Position numbers and translations under genes: made by a program. Source: Calothrix parasitica NIES-267 (GTDB taxonomy: Bacteria; Cyanobacteriota; Cyanobacteriia; Cyanobacteriales; Nostocaceae). Taken from it: a stretch of DNA of 64,000 nt. The first letter of the stretch is position 1, and every line of letters starts with the position of its first letter. The stretch is taken from contig NZ_AP018227.1 of the NCBI RefSeq assembly GCF_002368095.1, positions 3,822,047-3,886,046 of the forward strand, given 5' to 3'. This document shows, one piece after another, positions 1 to 11,633 of this stretch. Below the pieces are notes generated by a model. The model saw nothing but the letters and a program-made list of their open reading frames with translations, did not search any database and was not told the DNA's origin.

Positions 1-19
1 GAATTTTAATACATTACTT

Positions 20-637
20 TTAAGCATCTCCAGATTCAGCTGCTTCTGTAGCTTCACCTTCATCTTCTGTAGTTGCACTGACTTGAGGTGGTAAAACGCT
101 AACAACAAGTTCTTCCGATTCTGCTGTTAAACTTACACCTTTGGGTAATACAATTTCATTAACGTGCAAGTTGTCTCCAACTTTCATGTTACTTACATCA
201 ATATCAATTGAATCGGGAATGTTCTCTGGCAGACAGTTTAGCTGCATTTGAGTAATCACGGTATCCAAGATACCACCTTCTTGCTTTACACCAATCGCTT
301 CGCCGACAAAATTGAAAGGTACTTCTACCGTCATTTTACCGTGACCTGCGACGGCAAAAAAGCTGAGATGATAAGGTTTACCTGTAGCTGGATGAGCTTG
401 AACTTCTCGCAGTAAGGTTTGTCCCTCCCAAGGGATATCGCCAATCTTCAAGTCAATCAAGGTATTATTAACCGAAGCTTTTTTGAGCAAGCGTTCGACG
501 GTTTTGGCATTAATTACCAAAGAAATTGATTCTGTCCCTTTATGACCATATAAATTGGCAGGGATTTCTCCAGAACGGCGCAAAGCTTTAGTTTTACTAC
601 CTTCTGGTCGCTGTTGACATTCGACCGTCATTTCCAT
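20..637 (-). CDS. rplY: 50S ribosomal protein L25 (bL25, CTC type)
   Basis: A 205-residue protein of the long bL25/CTC type, which binds 5S rRNA in the large ribosomal subunit. The N-terminal half (about 1-92) has the L25 pattern with [15 protein letters not shown] near residue 20. The second half (about 100-185) is the TL5-like beta domain. The tail is acidic and low in complexity ([15 protein letters not shown]), as is common in this family. The start at 637 gives [15 protein letters not shown]; an internal start two codons later would match many family members equally well. It lies 98 nt downstream of purA on the same strand, so the two may be co-transcribed. The stop is close to the window edge and no terminator can be judged. 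Confidence 0.95.
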   Translation of the reverse strand: MEMTVECQQRPEGSKTKALRRSGEIPANLYGHKGTESISLVINAKTVERLLKKASVNNTLIDLKIGDIPWEGQTLLREVQAHPATGKPYHLSFFAVAGHGKMTVEVPFNFVGEAIGVKQEGGILDTVITQMQLNCLPENIPDSIDIDVSNMKVGDNLHVNEIVLPKGVSLTAESEELVVSVLPPQVSATTEDEGEATEAAESGDA

Positions 638-735
638 AGTTCTATTCTGATTTATGTTCAGGGGTTCGTTTACAGTTGAAGCGAGACAGTTTTGTACAAG
701 CCTCTTAAATATACAGACAAAGAAAACATTGTACC

Positions 736-2807
<2,072 letters not shown>

Positions 2808-5321
2808 ATGATGAAATCATTTAGCAGAAACAAACTAAAAATATTATTGTTGCTGGCGCTTTGTTTAGTATTTTCTGGTGCTGTGATTTCATGCGGTAGT
2901 ATCATAAAGCTAAATGCAAATCAAAAAAATGTAAATAATTCAAATGAAATTATTCTTCGTCTCGATAAAACTATTTCAGAATTCACAAATGCTCATACAG
3001 CACGTTACAAATACTTAAAATCAACTAATACGGATTACCTAAAATTTTATATTTCTGCGCGAGAAAAAATTGACGCAAATATCCAATCGCTAAAAAAACT
3101 AACTAAAGATAATTACCAACAACAGCAAAAAGTATTTTTATTAGAAAAAACAATTTTTAATCAACTAAATATATTTGAAGAAGGATTTTATATAAAACAA
3201 AAAAACAAACTGAATTTATCTAATAAACTAGTATCAAAAAAACCTATAGAAAGACTCATTGACTCGATAGAAAAAAACGAAAAAAGCTTGTTATTAAATC
3301 AAATAGAAATATCGCAACTTAGCTTAAAAAAAGCAACTATAGCGTTTTTGATTGCTGGACTTATCAATTTAGGGTTAGTTCTGCAATTTTATTATCTGCT
3401 GAAAAATTACATAACTAAACTTAAAAAAACAGAATCTGCTCTGCGGCAAAGCGAAAACCGATTACGAGCCATAATTGACGCAGAACCAGCATCTATCAAA
3501 CTAATACATACAAATAGTAATATTTTAGAAATTAATGCTTCTGGGATAGAAATGATGGAGGTAGAAAACGCTGATGCTTTAGTTGGTAAATCAATATATA
3601 CAGCAGTTCCACCTGAGTACCAAACAGCTTATAAATTAATGCATGAAAGCGTTTGTAGCGGCAATAAAGAAACTTTAGAATTCGAGATAGTTGGATTCAA
3701 AGGTACTCGTCGCTGGATGGAAACATATGCAATACCATTACCTAATGAAAATGATAGCGGTTTTCTACATTTAGCAATAACTCAGGATATCACTCAACGT
3801 AAAGCTTCAGAACAAAAGCTACAAGAACAAGCAGCATTATTAGATGTAGTGACAAACGCAATTCTAGTAAAAGATATTCAAAATAAAATTTTATATTGGA
3901 ATAAAGGTGCTGAGAATATCTACGGTTGGTCAGCATCTGAGGTTTATGGTAAAAAATCATCGCGACTACTGCATAGAGAATATTCTTCACAACAAGATGA
4001 TGCATTATTAAGCGTTATTAATGTCGGTCAATGGGAAGGAGAATTGCATCAAATAACCAAAGAAGGTAAAGATATTATTATTCAAAGTCGTTGGACTTTA
4101 TTACGAGATGAGAAAGAACGACCAAAATATATTTTGGCAGAAAATACAGAAGTTACTCAAAAGAAAAAACTTGAAACTCAGCTATTAAGAACTCAGCGTT
4201 TGGAAAGTATTGGAACTTTAGCAGGTGGTATTGCTCACGACCTTAATAATGTATTAACACCGATTTTGATGTCGGTACAATTATTAGAAAGGAAATTGCA
4301 AGATTCGCAGTATATACAATTGCTAAAAACTTTAGAGAATAATGCTCAACGTGGTGCTGGTCTCATAAAACAATTGCTATCATTCGCAAGAGGAATTGAG
4401 GGAAAAAAAAGTTTAATCCAAACTAAATATTTGATTGCAGAAATCGAACAAGTCATCAGAGAAACCTTCCCCAAATCAATTAAATTAAATATAAATATAC
4501 CGACCAACTTGAGTTGTGTTTGCGGGGATGCAACACAATTACATCAGGTATTAATGAACTTGGTCGTAAATGCCCGTGATGCGATGCCAAATGGAGGTGA
4601 ATTAGATATTTCAGCCGAAAATCTGCTGATTGATGAATGTTACGTCCAAATGAACGCATATGCCAAAACAGGTGCTTATATTGTAGTTACCGTGACTGAC
4701 ACCGGAGTCGGTATACATCCGGAAATTCAAGAACGGATTTTTGAACCATTTTTTACAACAAAAGAGCTAGGAAAAGGTACTGGTTTGGGTCTTTCTACTG
4801 CTCTAGGTATTGTTAAGAACCACGGTGGTTTTGTTAACGTTTATAGTAAATTAAATAAAGGTACTATTGTTAAAATTTATTTACCCATTCAACAAACAGA
4901 AGAAACAAATATAGATGATTGCGATGAATTAGAAGATTTGAATGGTAGTGGGGAATTAATTTTGGTAGTTGATGATGAACCAGCTATCCGTAAAATCACG
5001 AAATCATCTTTAGAAGCATATAATTATCGGGTACTAACAGCATCAAATGGACTGGAAGCTTTAGACATTTATGCGAGATATCAACAAGAAATCAATCTAG
5101 TCTTACTAGATATGATGATGCCTGAAATGGACGGTGAAACTACTATTGCGACGTTACAAAAAATTAATCGAGAAGTAAAAATTATTGCAATCAGCGGGTT
5201 AGTATTAAATTACAATACAGTTTCTCCTCAGAGCTTGTGCGTTAAAGCATTTATGTCCAAACCCTGTACTGGGAAGGAATTACTCCATACCATAGCCAAG
5301 GTTAGCAGAGACTTTAGATAG
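2808..5321 (+). CDS. Membrane-bound hybrid sensor histidine kinase (PAS-PAS-HisKA-HATPase-REC)
   Basis: An 837-residue hybrid kinase. A first membrane segment (about 10-32) and a second (about 177-198) enclose a helical extracytoplasmic sensor that looks CHASE3-like. Two PAS domains follow (about 207-330 and 335-450; the second contains ILYWNKGAENIYGWSASEVYGK). The HisKA phospho-acceptor is H477 in GGIAHDLNN, a form typical of kinases that also contain a receiver. The ATPase domain shows VVNARDAMPNGG (N box), VTDTGVGI, FEPFFTTKELGKGTGLGLS and GGFVNVYS. A C-terminal receiver has the acidic pair D722/D723 and phospho-acceptor D768 in LLDMMMPEMDG. It is an orphan, with no response regulator or output gene beside it. 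The signal is unknown; His-to-Asp transfer within the protein is expected. Confidence 0.9.
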   Translation: MMKSFSRNKLKILLLLALCLVFSGAVISCGSIIKLNANQKNVNNSNEIILRLDKTISEFTNAHTARYKYLKSTNTDYLKFYISAREKIDANIQSLKKLTKDNYQQQQKVFLLEKTIFNQLNIFEEGFYIKQKNKLNLSNKLVSKKPIERLIDSIEKNEKSLLLNQIEISQLSLKKATIAFLIAGLINLGLVLQFYYLLKNYITKLKKTESALRQSENRLRAIIDAEPASIKLIHTNSNILEINASGIEMMEVENADALVGKSIYTAVPPEYQTAYKLMHESVCSGNKETLEFEIVGFKGTRRWMETYAIPLPNENDSGFLHLAITQDITQRKASEQKLQEQAALLDVVTNAILVKDIQNKILYWNKGAENIYGWSASEVYGKKSSRLLHREYSSQQDDALLSVINVGQWEGELHQITKEGKDIIIQSRWTLLRDEKERPKYILAENTEVTQKKKLETQLLRTQRLESIGTLAGGIAHDLNNVLTPILMSVQLLERKLQDSQYIQLLKTLENNAQRGAGLIKQLLSFARGIEGKKSLIQTKYLIAEIEQVIRETFPKSIKLNINIPTNLSCVCGDATQLHQVLMNLVVNARDAMPNGGELDISAENLLIDECYVQMNAYAKTGAYIVVTVTDTGVGIHPEIQERIFEPFFTTKELGKGTGLGLSTALGIVKNHGGFVNVYSKLNKGTIVKIYLPIQQTEETNIDDCDELEDLNGSGELILVVDDEPAIRKITKSSLEAYNYRVLTASNGLEALDIYARYQQEINLVLLDMMMPEMDGETTIATLQKINREVKIIAISGLVLNYNTVSPQSLCVKAFMSKPCTGKELLHTIAKVSRDFR

Positions 5322-5408
5322 AATTTACGAAAAATTTTATAGAGTATATATTTTTTTTATCTTTGTTTTTGTTACCATTAATAAAATTTTTAGTATGAAA
5401 TATCAGTT

Positions 5409-6455
5409 ATGGCTTTATACGCTGAATTGCATAGACATTTGGGGGGTTCGGTTGTACCCCGAATTTTATGGGGATATTTCGAGCGTCATTCAAATGAGCT
5501 AGTGAAAGGCTTTCAAGATTATCAAGAATTTGAAGAGTTTTATACCAAGCCACGCAATACTCTAGAGGAATATCTAGAACTACATACTCTAGTTGAAAGC
5601 GTGCAAACCGTAGAAACTTTACCTTACTTCATTTATCGTCTGGTACGTGGTGCATATATTTTTGAAAATTTAGCCTATCTTGAACTGCGCTACACTCCTT
5701 ACCTGCGGACACCAGAACATTTAAGTCAATCAGAGAGAATTGACAAAATGGCAGAGATTGTTGATGTTGTTGGTAAAGCGAGTAAGGTACCTGAATATCC
5801 GATTGTTACCAGTCAGATTCTGTGCATGCACTCTCGGCTTCCCTATGAGGTGAATAAAGCAATTGTAGATTTAGCCGCTCAAAATAGACAGTATGTATGT
5901 GCTGTAGACGTAGCGGGAGGAGACAGCGCTTATTGCGAACGTATGGATGAATGGAAAAAGCTTTACGAATATGCTTTATCTGTTGGTTTAAATACTACCG
6001 GACATGTTTATGAAACAAAGGGTGGGTGTCATCCAGAATTATTACCATATTTAATGCGAATTGGTCACGGTATCCAGATTCCTCTGTTAAGCCCAGATTT
6101 ACTCCAAGATGTAGCCAGACGGGGACAATGTTTAGAAATATGTCCTTCAACTTATATCAAAACAGGAACGCTGCAAGATATTCGACAGTTGAAAATAGTA
6201 TTTGAGCGTTGTTTTGATGCTGGGGTAGATATTGCCATTTGTACCGATAACGCTGGGTTGCATAATGTACGTTTACCATTCGAGTACGAAAATCTTTTGA
6301 CCTACGACGTTATCAGTTTTGAAATGCTCCAAGCTTGTCAGGATGCTGCTTTCCGTCATGCTTTTGCTTGGCCTTATGGAGGTGAGCGTCCCGCGCAGTT
6401 GTTAAATGGTTTACTTCATCCTCAATCGCAAAAGGCTTTAATTGCGAATAGTTGA
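5409..6455 (+). CDS. Adenosine deaminase-like metal-dependent hydrolase
   Basis: A 348-residue amidohydrolase-superfamily protein of adenosine deaminase type. The first metal-binding motif is H8-R-H10 in ELHRHLGGS, where classical enzymes have HxHLDG. Later come the GHVYETKGG region (matching the HAGE block with the catalytic Glu), MRIGHGIQIP (the conserved GHG block) and ICTDNAGLHN (matching the SLNTDDP block). The replacement of the second Asp of the TDD motif by Asn and of LDG by LGG puts it outside the classical group, so the substrate (adenosine, a modified AMP or another aminopurine) cannot be fixed. It starts 87 nt after the kinase on the same strand; functional linkage is uncertain. 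A hairpin followed by a T run (6508-6537) probably ends its transcript. Confidence 0.8.
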   Translation: MALYAELHRHLGGSVVPRILWGYFERHSNELVKGFQDYQEFEEFYTKPRNTLEEYLELHTLVESVQTVETLPYFIYRLVRGAYIFENLAYLELRYTPYLRTPEHLSQSERIDKMAEIVDVVGKASKVPEYPIVTSQILCMHSRLPYEVNKAIVDLAAQNRQYVCAVDVAGGDSAYCERMDEWKKLYEYALSVGLNTTGHVYETKGGCHPELLPYLMRIGHGIQIPLLSPDLLQDVARRGQCLEICPSTYIKTGTLQDIRQLKIVFERCFDAGVDIAICTDNAGLHNVRLPFEYENLLTYDVISFEMLQACQDAAFRHAFAWPYGGERPAQLLNGLLHPQSQKALIANS

Positions 6456-6507
6456 TTAGTAAGAAATGATTAGCTATTAGTAATTAGTAATTAGTCAAAA
6501 AGTGATT

Positions 6508-6537
6508 CTTGTTGCAGCAAGTGAATTTTTATTTTTT
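6508..6537 (+). terminator. Putative terminator after adenosine deaminase-like gene
   Basis: A short inverted repeat (CTTGTTG/CAGCAAG, 6508-6521) is followed by a T-rich run at 6524-6537. The stem includes one G-T wobble pair. It is about 50 nt after the stop codon. Confidence 0.4.
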
Positions 6538-7160
6538 GGTGAAGAGTAAATTATCGCTATATTTTATCTAAGGAAATAAGTGCAAACAAATCCACAGTTG
6601 CCTTGCTGTAATTTGCGGTTGGCTATTAATTTATAACCCTCAACGGTCATATGTGAATGATTACTGAATTATTTATTCCTAATATCCTCGTTGATAATCC
6701 CCAAACGAATGGTTGTCAATTGCTTCCAACAAATGAATTGAAGAAGGCAGGTGTTTTTAATAAATAAATCGTCTTTAGCAAACTTCTTAAATATGATTCT
6801 GTAATCAAAGCTACATTTTCACTGTCACGATGATTAGTGATATATCCTAGTTGAAAAATAAACCTTAGTAATCGTAATCATAAAAATTTTTTAAATAAAA
6901 TACATTTACACTATGTATAAACACCAAACTAAAAAGTAATCTATATTGATGCTTTTAAGATTAAAGCCTCTTCATATAATGAAATTAATAGATAAATAAG
7001 CAATTAATAGTTAAATTAAAAACATAATTAATCTTTTACTCTAGGTATAAATAAATTCATTGCGAATCATTTAAAACAATGAATTTATATTAACAGATGA
7101 CCTGTAACACGGTTGTGCGGTAGAGTAATTTGTATCCTCGCCAACAATGTAATATACGTT
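6538..7160. other. Intergenic region before mutL
   Basis: About 620 bases of AT-rich sequence with no supportable gene. Together with the stretch just after the deaminase-like gene it forms a gap of about 700 bases. Short TTAGTAA-type repeats occur near 6465-6495. No promoter could be assigned confidently. Confidence 0.5.
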
Positions 7161-8918
7161 ATGGCATCTACTATCCAAGCTCTACCCTCAGAAGTCGTAC
7201 ATCTGATTACAGCCGGAGAGGTAATTGATTCATTTGCTTCGGTGGTACGGGAATTGATAGAAAATTCCTTGGATGCAGGTGCGACAAGGATTGTAGTTTC
7301 TCTGTTCCCGCAGCAGTGGCGGATACGTGTGGCAGATAACGGTCGTGGAATGAATCTAGAAGACTTGCAGCAAGCAGCAAGCGCCCACAGCACCAGTAAA
7401 ATTCGTTCCTGCAAAGATTTGTGGAAAATTAATAGCTTGGGTTTTCGCGGTGAAGCACTACACAGTTTAACAACCCTAGCTGATTTAGAAATTATCAGCC
7501 GTGCGGAAACTCACCCCGGAGCAAAAACAGGGTGTAATGGTTGGCGGATTGTATATGGTGACAAGGGAGAACCTTTGATTATGGAAGCAGCAGCTATTGC
7601 TCCTGGAACAGTAGCTGTAATTTCCAACTTATTTGGTAATTGTACGGGTCGTCGTGAGGGTTTACCTTCGATAGCGCAACAAATGAAAGCGGTACAAGCA
7701 ATCATTCAACAAACTGCTTTGTGTCATCCTCACGTTACTTGGCAAGTTTGGCAAAATGGACGGGAATGGTTCGCGATTTATCCTACTGGCAATATGAGGG
7801 ATACTCTATCTCAGTTCTTGCGTAGAGTACATTCATCCGACTTACAAGATTTAAAAGTCGAATTAAACAATCCCGATTCCTCACTTTCATTAGTTATCGG
7901 ATTACCCGATAGATGTCATCGTCATCGTCCAGACTGGGTAAGGATAGCTGTAAACGGACGTATGGTTAAATGTTCCGAACTCGAACAAACAATACTTTCC
8001 TCATTTCATAAAACATTACCGCGAGACCGCTATCCAGTGTGTTTTCTACACTTATCCGTTTCTCCAAATCAGATTAACTGGAATCGCAACCCCGCAAAAA
8101 CAGAAATTTATCTTAATCAACTAGATTATTTAAGAGAACAAATAGCCCAATCGATTGATAAAGCATTCAGCATTAATTGTTCCAGCATTAAGGAATCTTT
8201 GCAGGTCTCCCGAGTAAGTCAATTAATCAAAGCCGCAGAAGCTAAAGGTGGTTACAACTTTAACGATAGAGATATTGAAAAAAAGAACTTTGAAGCTAAT
8301 CCAACTAATCCAACTAATCAAAATCAATTCAAATCACCAACTTCAGCACAAATTCAAAATACCCCTTTTTCTACTTCTATTCCTTTAAAAGCAGTTGCTC
8401 AAATCAACAAAACCTATATAGTAGCCGAGCATCCTGGAGGAATGTGGTTAGTAGAACAACATATTGCCCACGAAAGAGTTTTATACGAGCAAATTTGCCA
8501 ACATTGGCAATTAGTAAAATGCGAACCACCAATCATTCTTTATCAACTATCCCTCGAACAAATAGAACAGCTACAAAGAATTGATTTAGAAATAGAACCT
8601 TTCGGAGAACAACTTTGGGCAATTCGTCAAGTACCCGCACTACTACAACAGCGCGAAGATTGCGCTGAAGCAATATTAGAACTGAGCAAAGGAGGAGACT
8701 TAAAAACAGCCCAAGTAGCTGTAGCTTGTCGTAGCGCTATTCGTAACGGTACAGTCTTGAGCATCCCGCAAATGCAGCAACTTTTAGATGAATGGCAGCG
8801 CACCCGCAATCCCCGTACCTGTCCTCACGGAAGACCAATTTATTTATCCTTAGAAGAATCAGCCCTAGCTCGCTTCTTTCGTCGTAATTGGGTAATTGGG
8901 AAATCGCACGGTATATAG
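7161..8918 (+). CDS. mutL: DNA mismatch repair protein MutL
   Basis: MutL links MutS mismatch recognition to strand processing. From the ATG at 7161 it is 585 residues. The GHKL ATPase motifs are clear near the N-terminus: TAGEVIDSFASVVRELIENSLDAGAT (motif I, N box) and DNGRGM and GFRGEAL (motifs II-III). The C-terminal dimerisation domain contains EQHIAHERVLYE (8453-8488), VACRSAIR and CPHGRPIY (about 8820-8843), which match the metal-binding motifs of endonuclease-type MutL, although the first residue of the DQHA motif is Glu and its Ala is Ile. An in-frame ATG at 7113 would add 16 poorly conserved residues, so 7161 is preferred. The linker (about 360-400) is Asn/Ser/Thr-rich, as usual. Confidence 0.93.
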   Translation: MASTIQALPSEVVHLITAGEVIDSFASVVRELIENSLDAGATRIVVSLFPQQWRIRVADNGRGMNLEDLQQAASAHSTSKIRSCKDLWKINSLGFRGEALHSLTTLADLEIISRAETHPGAKTGCNGWRIVYGDKGEPLIMEAAAIAPGTVAVISNLFGNCTGRREGLPSIAQQMKAVQAIIQQTALCHPHVTWQVWQNGREWFAIYPTGNMRDTLSQFLRRVHSSDLQDLKVELNNPDSSLSLVIGLPDRCHRHRPDWVRIAVNGRMVKCSELEQTILSSFHKTLPRDRYPVCFLHLSVSPNQINWNRNPAKTEIYLNQLDYLREQIAQSIDKAFSINCSSIKESLQVSRVSQLIKAAEAKGGYNFNDRDIEKKNFEANPTNPTNQNQFKSPTSAQIQNTPFSTSIPLKAVAQINKTYIVAEHPGGMWLVEQHIAHERVLYEQICQHWQLVKCEPPIILYQLSLEQIEQLQRIDLEIEPFGEQLWAIRQVPALLQQREDCAEAILELSKGGDLKTAQVAVACRSAIRNGTVLSIPQMQQLLDEWQRTRNPRTCPHGRPIYLSLEESALARFFRRNWVIGKSHGI

Positions 8919-8955
8919 TTAAGAGTTAGGAGTTAGGAGTTAGGAGTTAGGAATT
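8919..8955. repeat. Short tandem heptamer repeat (AGTTAGG)
   Basis: Four to five tandem copies of AGTTAGG lie directly after the mutL stop. A degenerate relative follows at about 8986-9020. Such heptamer repeats (STRRs) are typical of Nostocales intergenic DNA. Confidence 0.85.
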
Positions 8956-9075
8956 TTAAGAATTTTGGATTTTGGATTAGGATTTAAAAGTTAGGAGTTA
9001 AGAATTAGGAGTTGTGAATTAATAATTTTCTTCCCCCTCTTCCCTCTCTCCCCCTTCTTCCCCCTCTTCAAAAAT

Positions 9076-10329
9076 ATGAGTGCAGAAATTATTTGTGTCG
9101 GTACGGAAATGCTATTAGGAGACATACTTAATAGTAATGCTCAATATATAGCGCTACAGTTAGCTCAATTAGGTATTCCTCATTTCTATCAAACTGTTGT
9201 TGGAGACAATGTTGATAGAATCAAGCAAGTTATTGAAATTGCTAGCAATAGAGCAGAAATTCTCATTTTTACTGGGGGTTTGGGGCCTACTCCCGATGAT
9301 TTGACTTGCGAAACCATTGCTGATTTTTTTGGTTCTCCTTTAATAGAGCGTCCTGAAGTAATAGAAGATATTACTAAAAAATACAAAACAAGAAATCGCG
9401 TGATGAGCGCGAGCAATCGCAAGCAAGCTTTAATACCCGAAGGTGCGGAAATTTTACCCAATCCGACGGGAACTGCTCCGGGTATCATTTGGCAACCACG
9501 ACCTAATTTAACGATTTTTACCTTCCCCGGTGTACCTTCAGAAATGCACCGGATGTGGGAAGAAACTGCTGTTCCATACCTTAAAAGTCAAGGTTGGGGA
9601 AAACAAATTATTTATAGCCGAATGCTGCGATTTTGGAACGTTTCCGAATCTGCTATGGCTGAGAAAGTTTCTGCTTACCTGAATTTACCCAATCCGACGG
9701 TAGCCCCTTATGCAAGTAAGGGACAGGTCAAATTACGAGTTTCTGCGAAAGCGAGTTCGGAAGCGGAAGCTGAAAGTTTGATTGAACCTGTTGCAAAGCA
9801 AATTCAAGAAATAGCGGGTTTGGATTATTTCGGTGCTGATGATGATACTCTTGCTTCGGTAGTTGGGGATTTATTGCGGAAGTCTGGGGAAACGCTTTCG
9901 GTAGCAGAATCTTGTACCGGGGGAACTTTGGGAGGAATGTTAACCGATATTGCAGGAAGTTCCGATTATTTTTGGGGTGGTGTGATTTCCTATGACAATT
10001 CGGTGAAAGCTGGGATGTTAGGGGTTAATTCAGAAGATTTAGAAAAATATGGTGCTGTAAGTTCGATAGTAGCCGAACAAATGGCCTCCGGTGTCAAAAA
10101 ACAACTTGGTACAACTTGGGGATTGAGCATAACAGGAATTGCTGGGCCTGGTGGAGGAACAGAAACGAAACCAGTCGGTTTGATTTACGTGGGTTTAGCA
10201 GGAGAAAATGGAGTCGAAAGTTTTGAATTTCGATTTAATCCCGTTCGGGGTCGGTCTTTGATTCGTCACTTCAGCGCTTGTAATGCTTTGGATAGTTTGC
10301 GGAGAAAGTTGATAGTTGGTAATAGGTAA
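9076..10329 (+). CDS. cinA: CinA-family protein (competence/damage-inducible; NMN deamidase type)
   Basis: A 417-residue two-domain CinA. The N-terminal molybdopterin-binding-like domain (about 1-170) shows ICVGTEMLLGDILNSNAQ and FTGGLGPTPDDLT. The C-terminal domain (about 255-410) has SVAESCTGGTLGGMLTDIAGSSDYFWGG and SITGIAGPGGGTETKPVGL, the signature of the nicotinamide mononucleotide deamidase domain. By family knowledge it has ADP-ribose pyrophosphatase and/or NMN deamidase activity in pyridine nucleotide recycling. The ATG at 9076 gives the expected MSAEIICVGTEMLLG start. It follows mutL by 157 nt of repeat DNA on the same strand, so co-transcription is possible but not shown. Confidence 0.94.
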   Translation: MSAEIICVGTEMLLGDILNSNAQYIALQLAQLGIPHFYQTVVGDNVDRIKQVIEIASNRAEILIFTGGLGPTPDDLTCETIADFFGSPLIERPEVIEDITKKYKTRNRVMSASNRKQALIPEGAEILPNPTGTAPGIIWQPRPNLTIFTFPGVPSEMHRMWEETAVPYLKSQGWGKQIIYSRMLRFWNVSESAMAEKVSAYLNLPNPTVAPYASKGQVKLRVSAKASSEAEAESLIEPVAKQIQEIAGLDYFGADDDTLASVVGDLLRKSGETLSVAESCTGGTLGGMLTDIAGSSDYFWGGVISYDNSVKAGMLGVNSEDLEKYGAVSSIVAEQMASGVKKQLGTTWGLSITGIAGPGGGTETKPVGLIYVGLAGENGVESFEFRFNPVRGRSLIRHFSACNALDSLRRKLIVGNR

Positions 10330-10335
10330 GTGGGA

Positions 10336-10377
10336 GTAGTAAGTAGTAAGTAGTAAGTAGTAAGTAGTAAGTAGCAA
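10336..10377. repeat. Tandem heptamer repeat (GTAGTAA x5 plus GTAGCAA)
   Basis: Six consecutive 7-bp units directly after the cinA stop, five identical and the last with one change. Another member of the STRR class. Confidence 0.9.
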
Positions 10378-10587
10378 GTCGCGATGAGGGTTTAAGAGTA
10401 ATTTACATTTTGTTGCGTAGCTCCGTTTATTTGTGCGGACTTACTTAATGATTAATTGGTAATTTTTTAATTATATTTTTTATAAATATATAAACAACGT
10501 ACACAATGCAACTTCTCTCCGGATTTTGTTTTATATTGATAAATTGATGAAATTGTATCATTAGTTAATAATATAAATACTACAAAT

Positions 10588-11415
10588 ATGATTCCAAAAA
10601 TTGTAAATCGAACTGCTGGAAAATGGGCATTTGATAAATTAGCTAATGTTCTTTCTGAATCATTATGGGTTGATATAGAAGAAGATTTTGGTGATATCAA
10701 TTATATTCTTTGCGCTGATAAACAAAATGCTCATAAAATAAATAGTTTCATTCCTATTGAATCAATTAACATCGCAGCAGATAAAAGAAAAATAGAAAAA
10801 AAGTTTAATCAATATCTTGTTGCAAGACCAAACACATTTTTGGCTGATAATGAGAAAGAAGTTGAATTAATTTTATTGGAATATCCTCACATTCAATGGA
10901 TATTAAAATACCCAATCGGGTGTGGTGGAATCCATCATAGATTTATCGAAGATATAAATCAAATTCCGAAAGGGTGGCCACAGCCATTTCTTCTGCAAGA
11001 ATTTATTCAGTTGGAAAGACCTGAAGTTTACAGATTATATTGTGTTGATGGTGAAATATTTGGATTCAATGCTAGAAGATTCAAGGATACAAGTAATAAA
11101 ACTCCTTGGGTTTCTCATGCAAATGGCGCAGTATATGAATATGGAGAAACTCCAAATAGAGAAGCACGAGAAATGGCAAAAACTGCTCTAATATCTACGG
11201 GTTTATATGATAGCTTTGGTGTAGTCGATATCTTAAAAAAAGAAGATGATAAATGGTATGTCCTAGAAGTAGGTACAGATGGTATTTATAACTATGTAGA
11301 TAGAGAAGTTGAAAATCAAAACTTATTTGATGAGTTAAACGAGAGATTAGCAAAAGCTTTTTGGCAAAAAATTGGAACTCCCCCTTGGGGGAAAAATTGG
11401 AGTTACAAGAACTAA
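10588..11415 (+). CDS. ATP-grasp domain protein of unknown substrate
   Basis: A 275-residue protein with an ATP-grasp-like layout. NTFLADNEKE and IQWILKYPIGCGGIHHRFIE (about 90-130) match the region with the ATP-binding lysine and flexible loop. PFLLQEFIQLERPEVYRLYCVDGEIFGF (about 138-165) matches the hinge and following strands. FGVVDILKKEDDKWYVLEVGTDGIYNYVD (about 210-240) matches the C-terminal metal/ATP site, with Glu in the place of the usual NxN-type residues. This is the RimK/carboxylate-amine ligase kind of fold; I do not recognise the specific family. It stands alone between two long non-coding stretches with no biosynthetic partner, so the substrate is unknown. Confidence 0.7.
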   Translation: MIPKIVNRTAGKWAFDKLANVLSESLWVDIEEDFGDINYILCADKQNAHKINSFIPIESINIAADKRKIEKKFNQYLVARPNTFLADNEKEVELILLEYPHIQWILKYPIGCGGIHHRFIEDINQIPKGWPQPFLLQEFIQLERPEVYRLYCVDGEIFGFNARRFKDTSNKTPWVSHANGAVYEYGETPNREAREMAKTALISTGLYDSFGVVDILKKEDDKWYVLEVGTDGIYNYVDREVENQNLFDELNERLAKAFWQKIGTPPWGKNWSYKN

Positions 11416-11479
11416 TTAAATTTATTTTTATCTAATATTTTGCAACAGTTTCACAAACCCAGACTCTTTTCATCAAATT

Positions 11480-11633
11480 AGGACTTACGTAAAAGTAACC
11501 TAATTGCGTCCGGGTCGTTAGCGCAGCGTGTCCGGAACGGACATGCGACAGCGACGTAATCTCTCGAAACCTTGGGATTGCTTCCCTACACGTAGTGACC
11601 GTCGCAATGACAATTTTGCTTTGCGTAAGTCCT
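11480..11633. mobile_element. MITE-like element with terminal inverted repeats
   Basis: A 154-bp element bounded by AGGACTTACG (11480-11489) and its exact complement CGTAAGTCCT (11624-11633); the similarity continues a few bases inward. The interior is more GC-rich than its surroundings. It has no coding capacity, so it would depend on a transposase elsewhere. No clear target duplication is seen. Confidence 0.7.

Noticed and set aside
10336-10377. Heptamer tracts considered as CRISPR arrays
   Set aside because: Units are 7 bp in direct tandem without unique spacers, so they are STRRs, not CRISPR.
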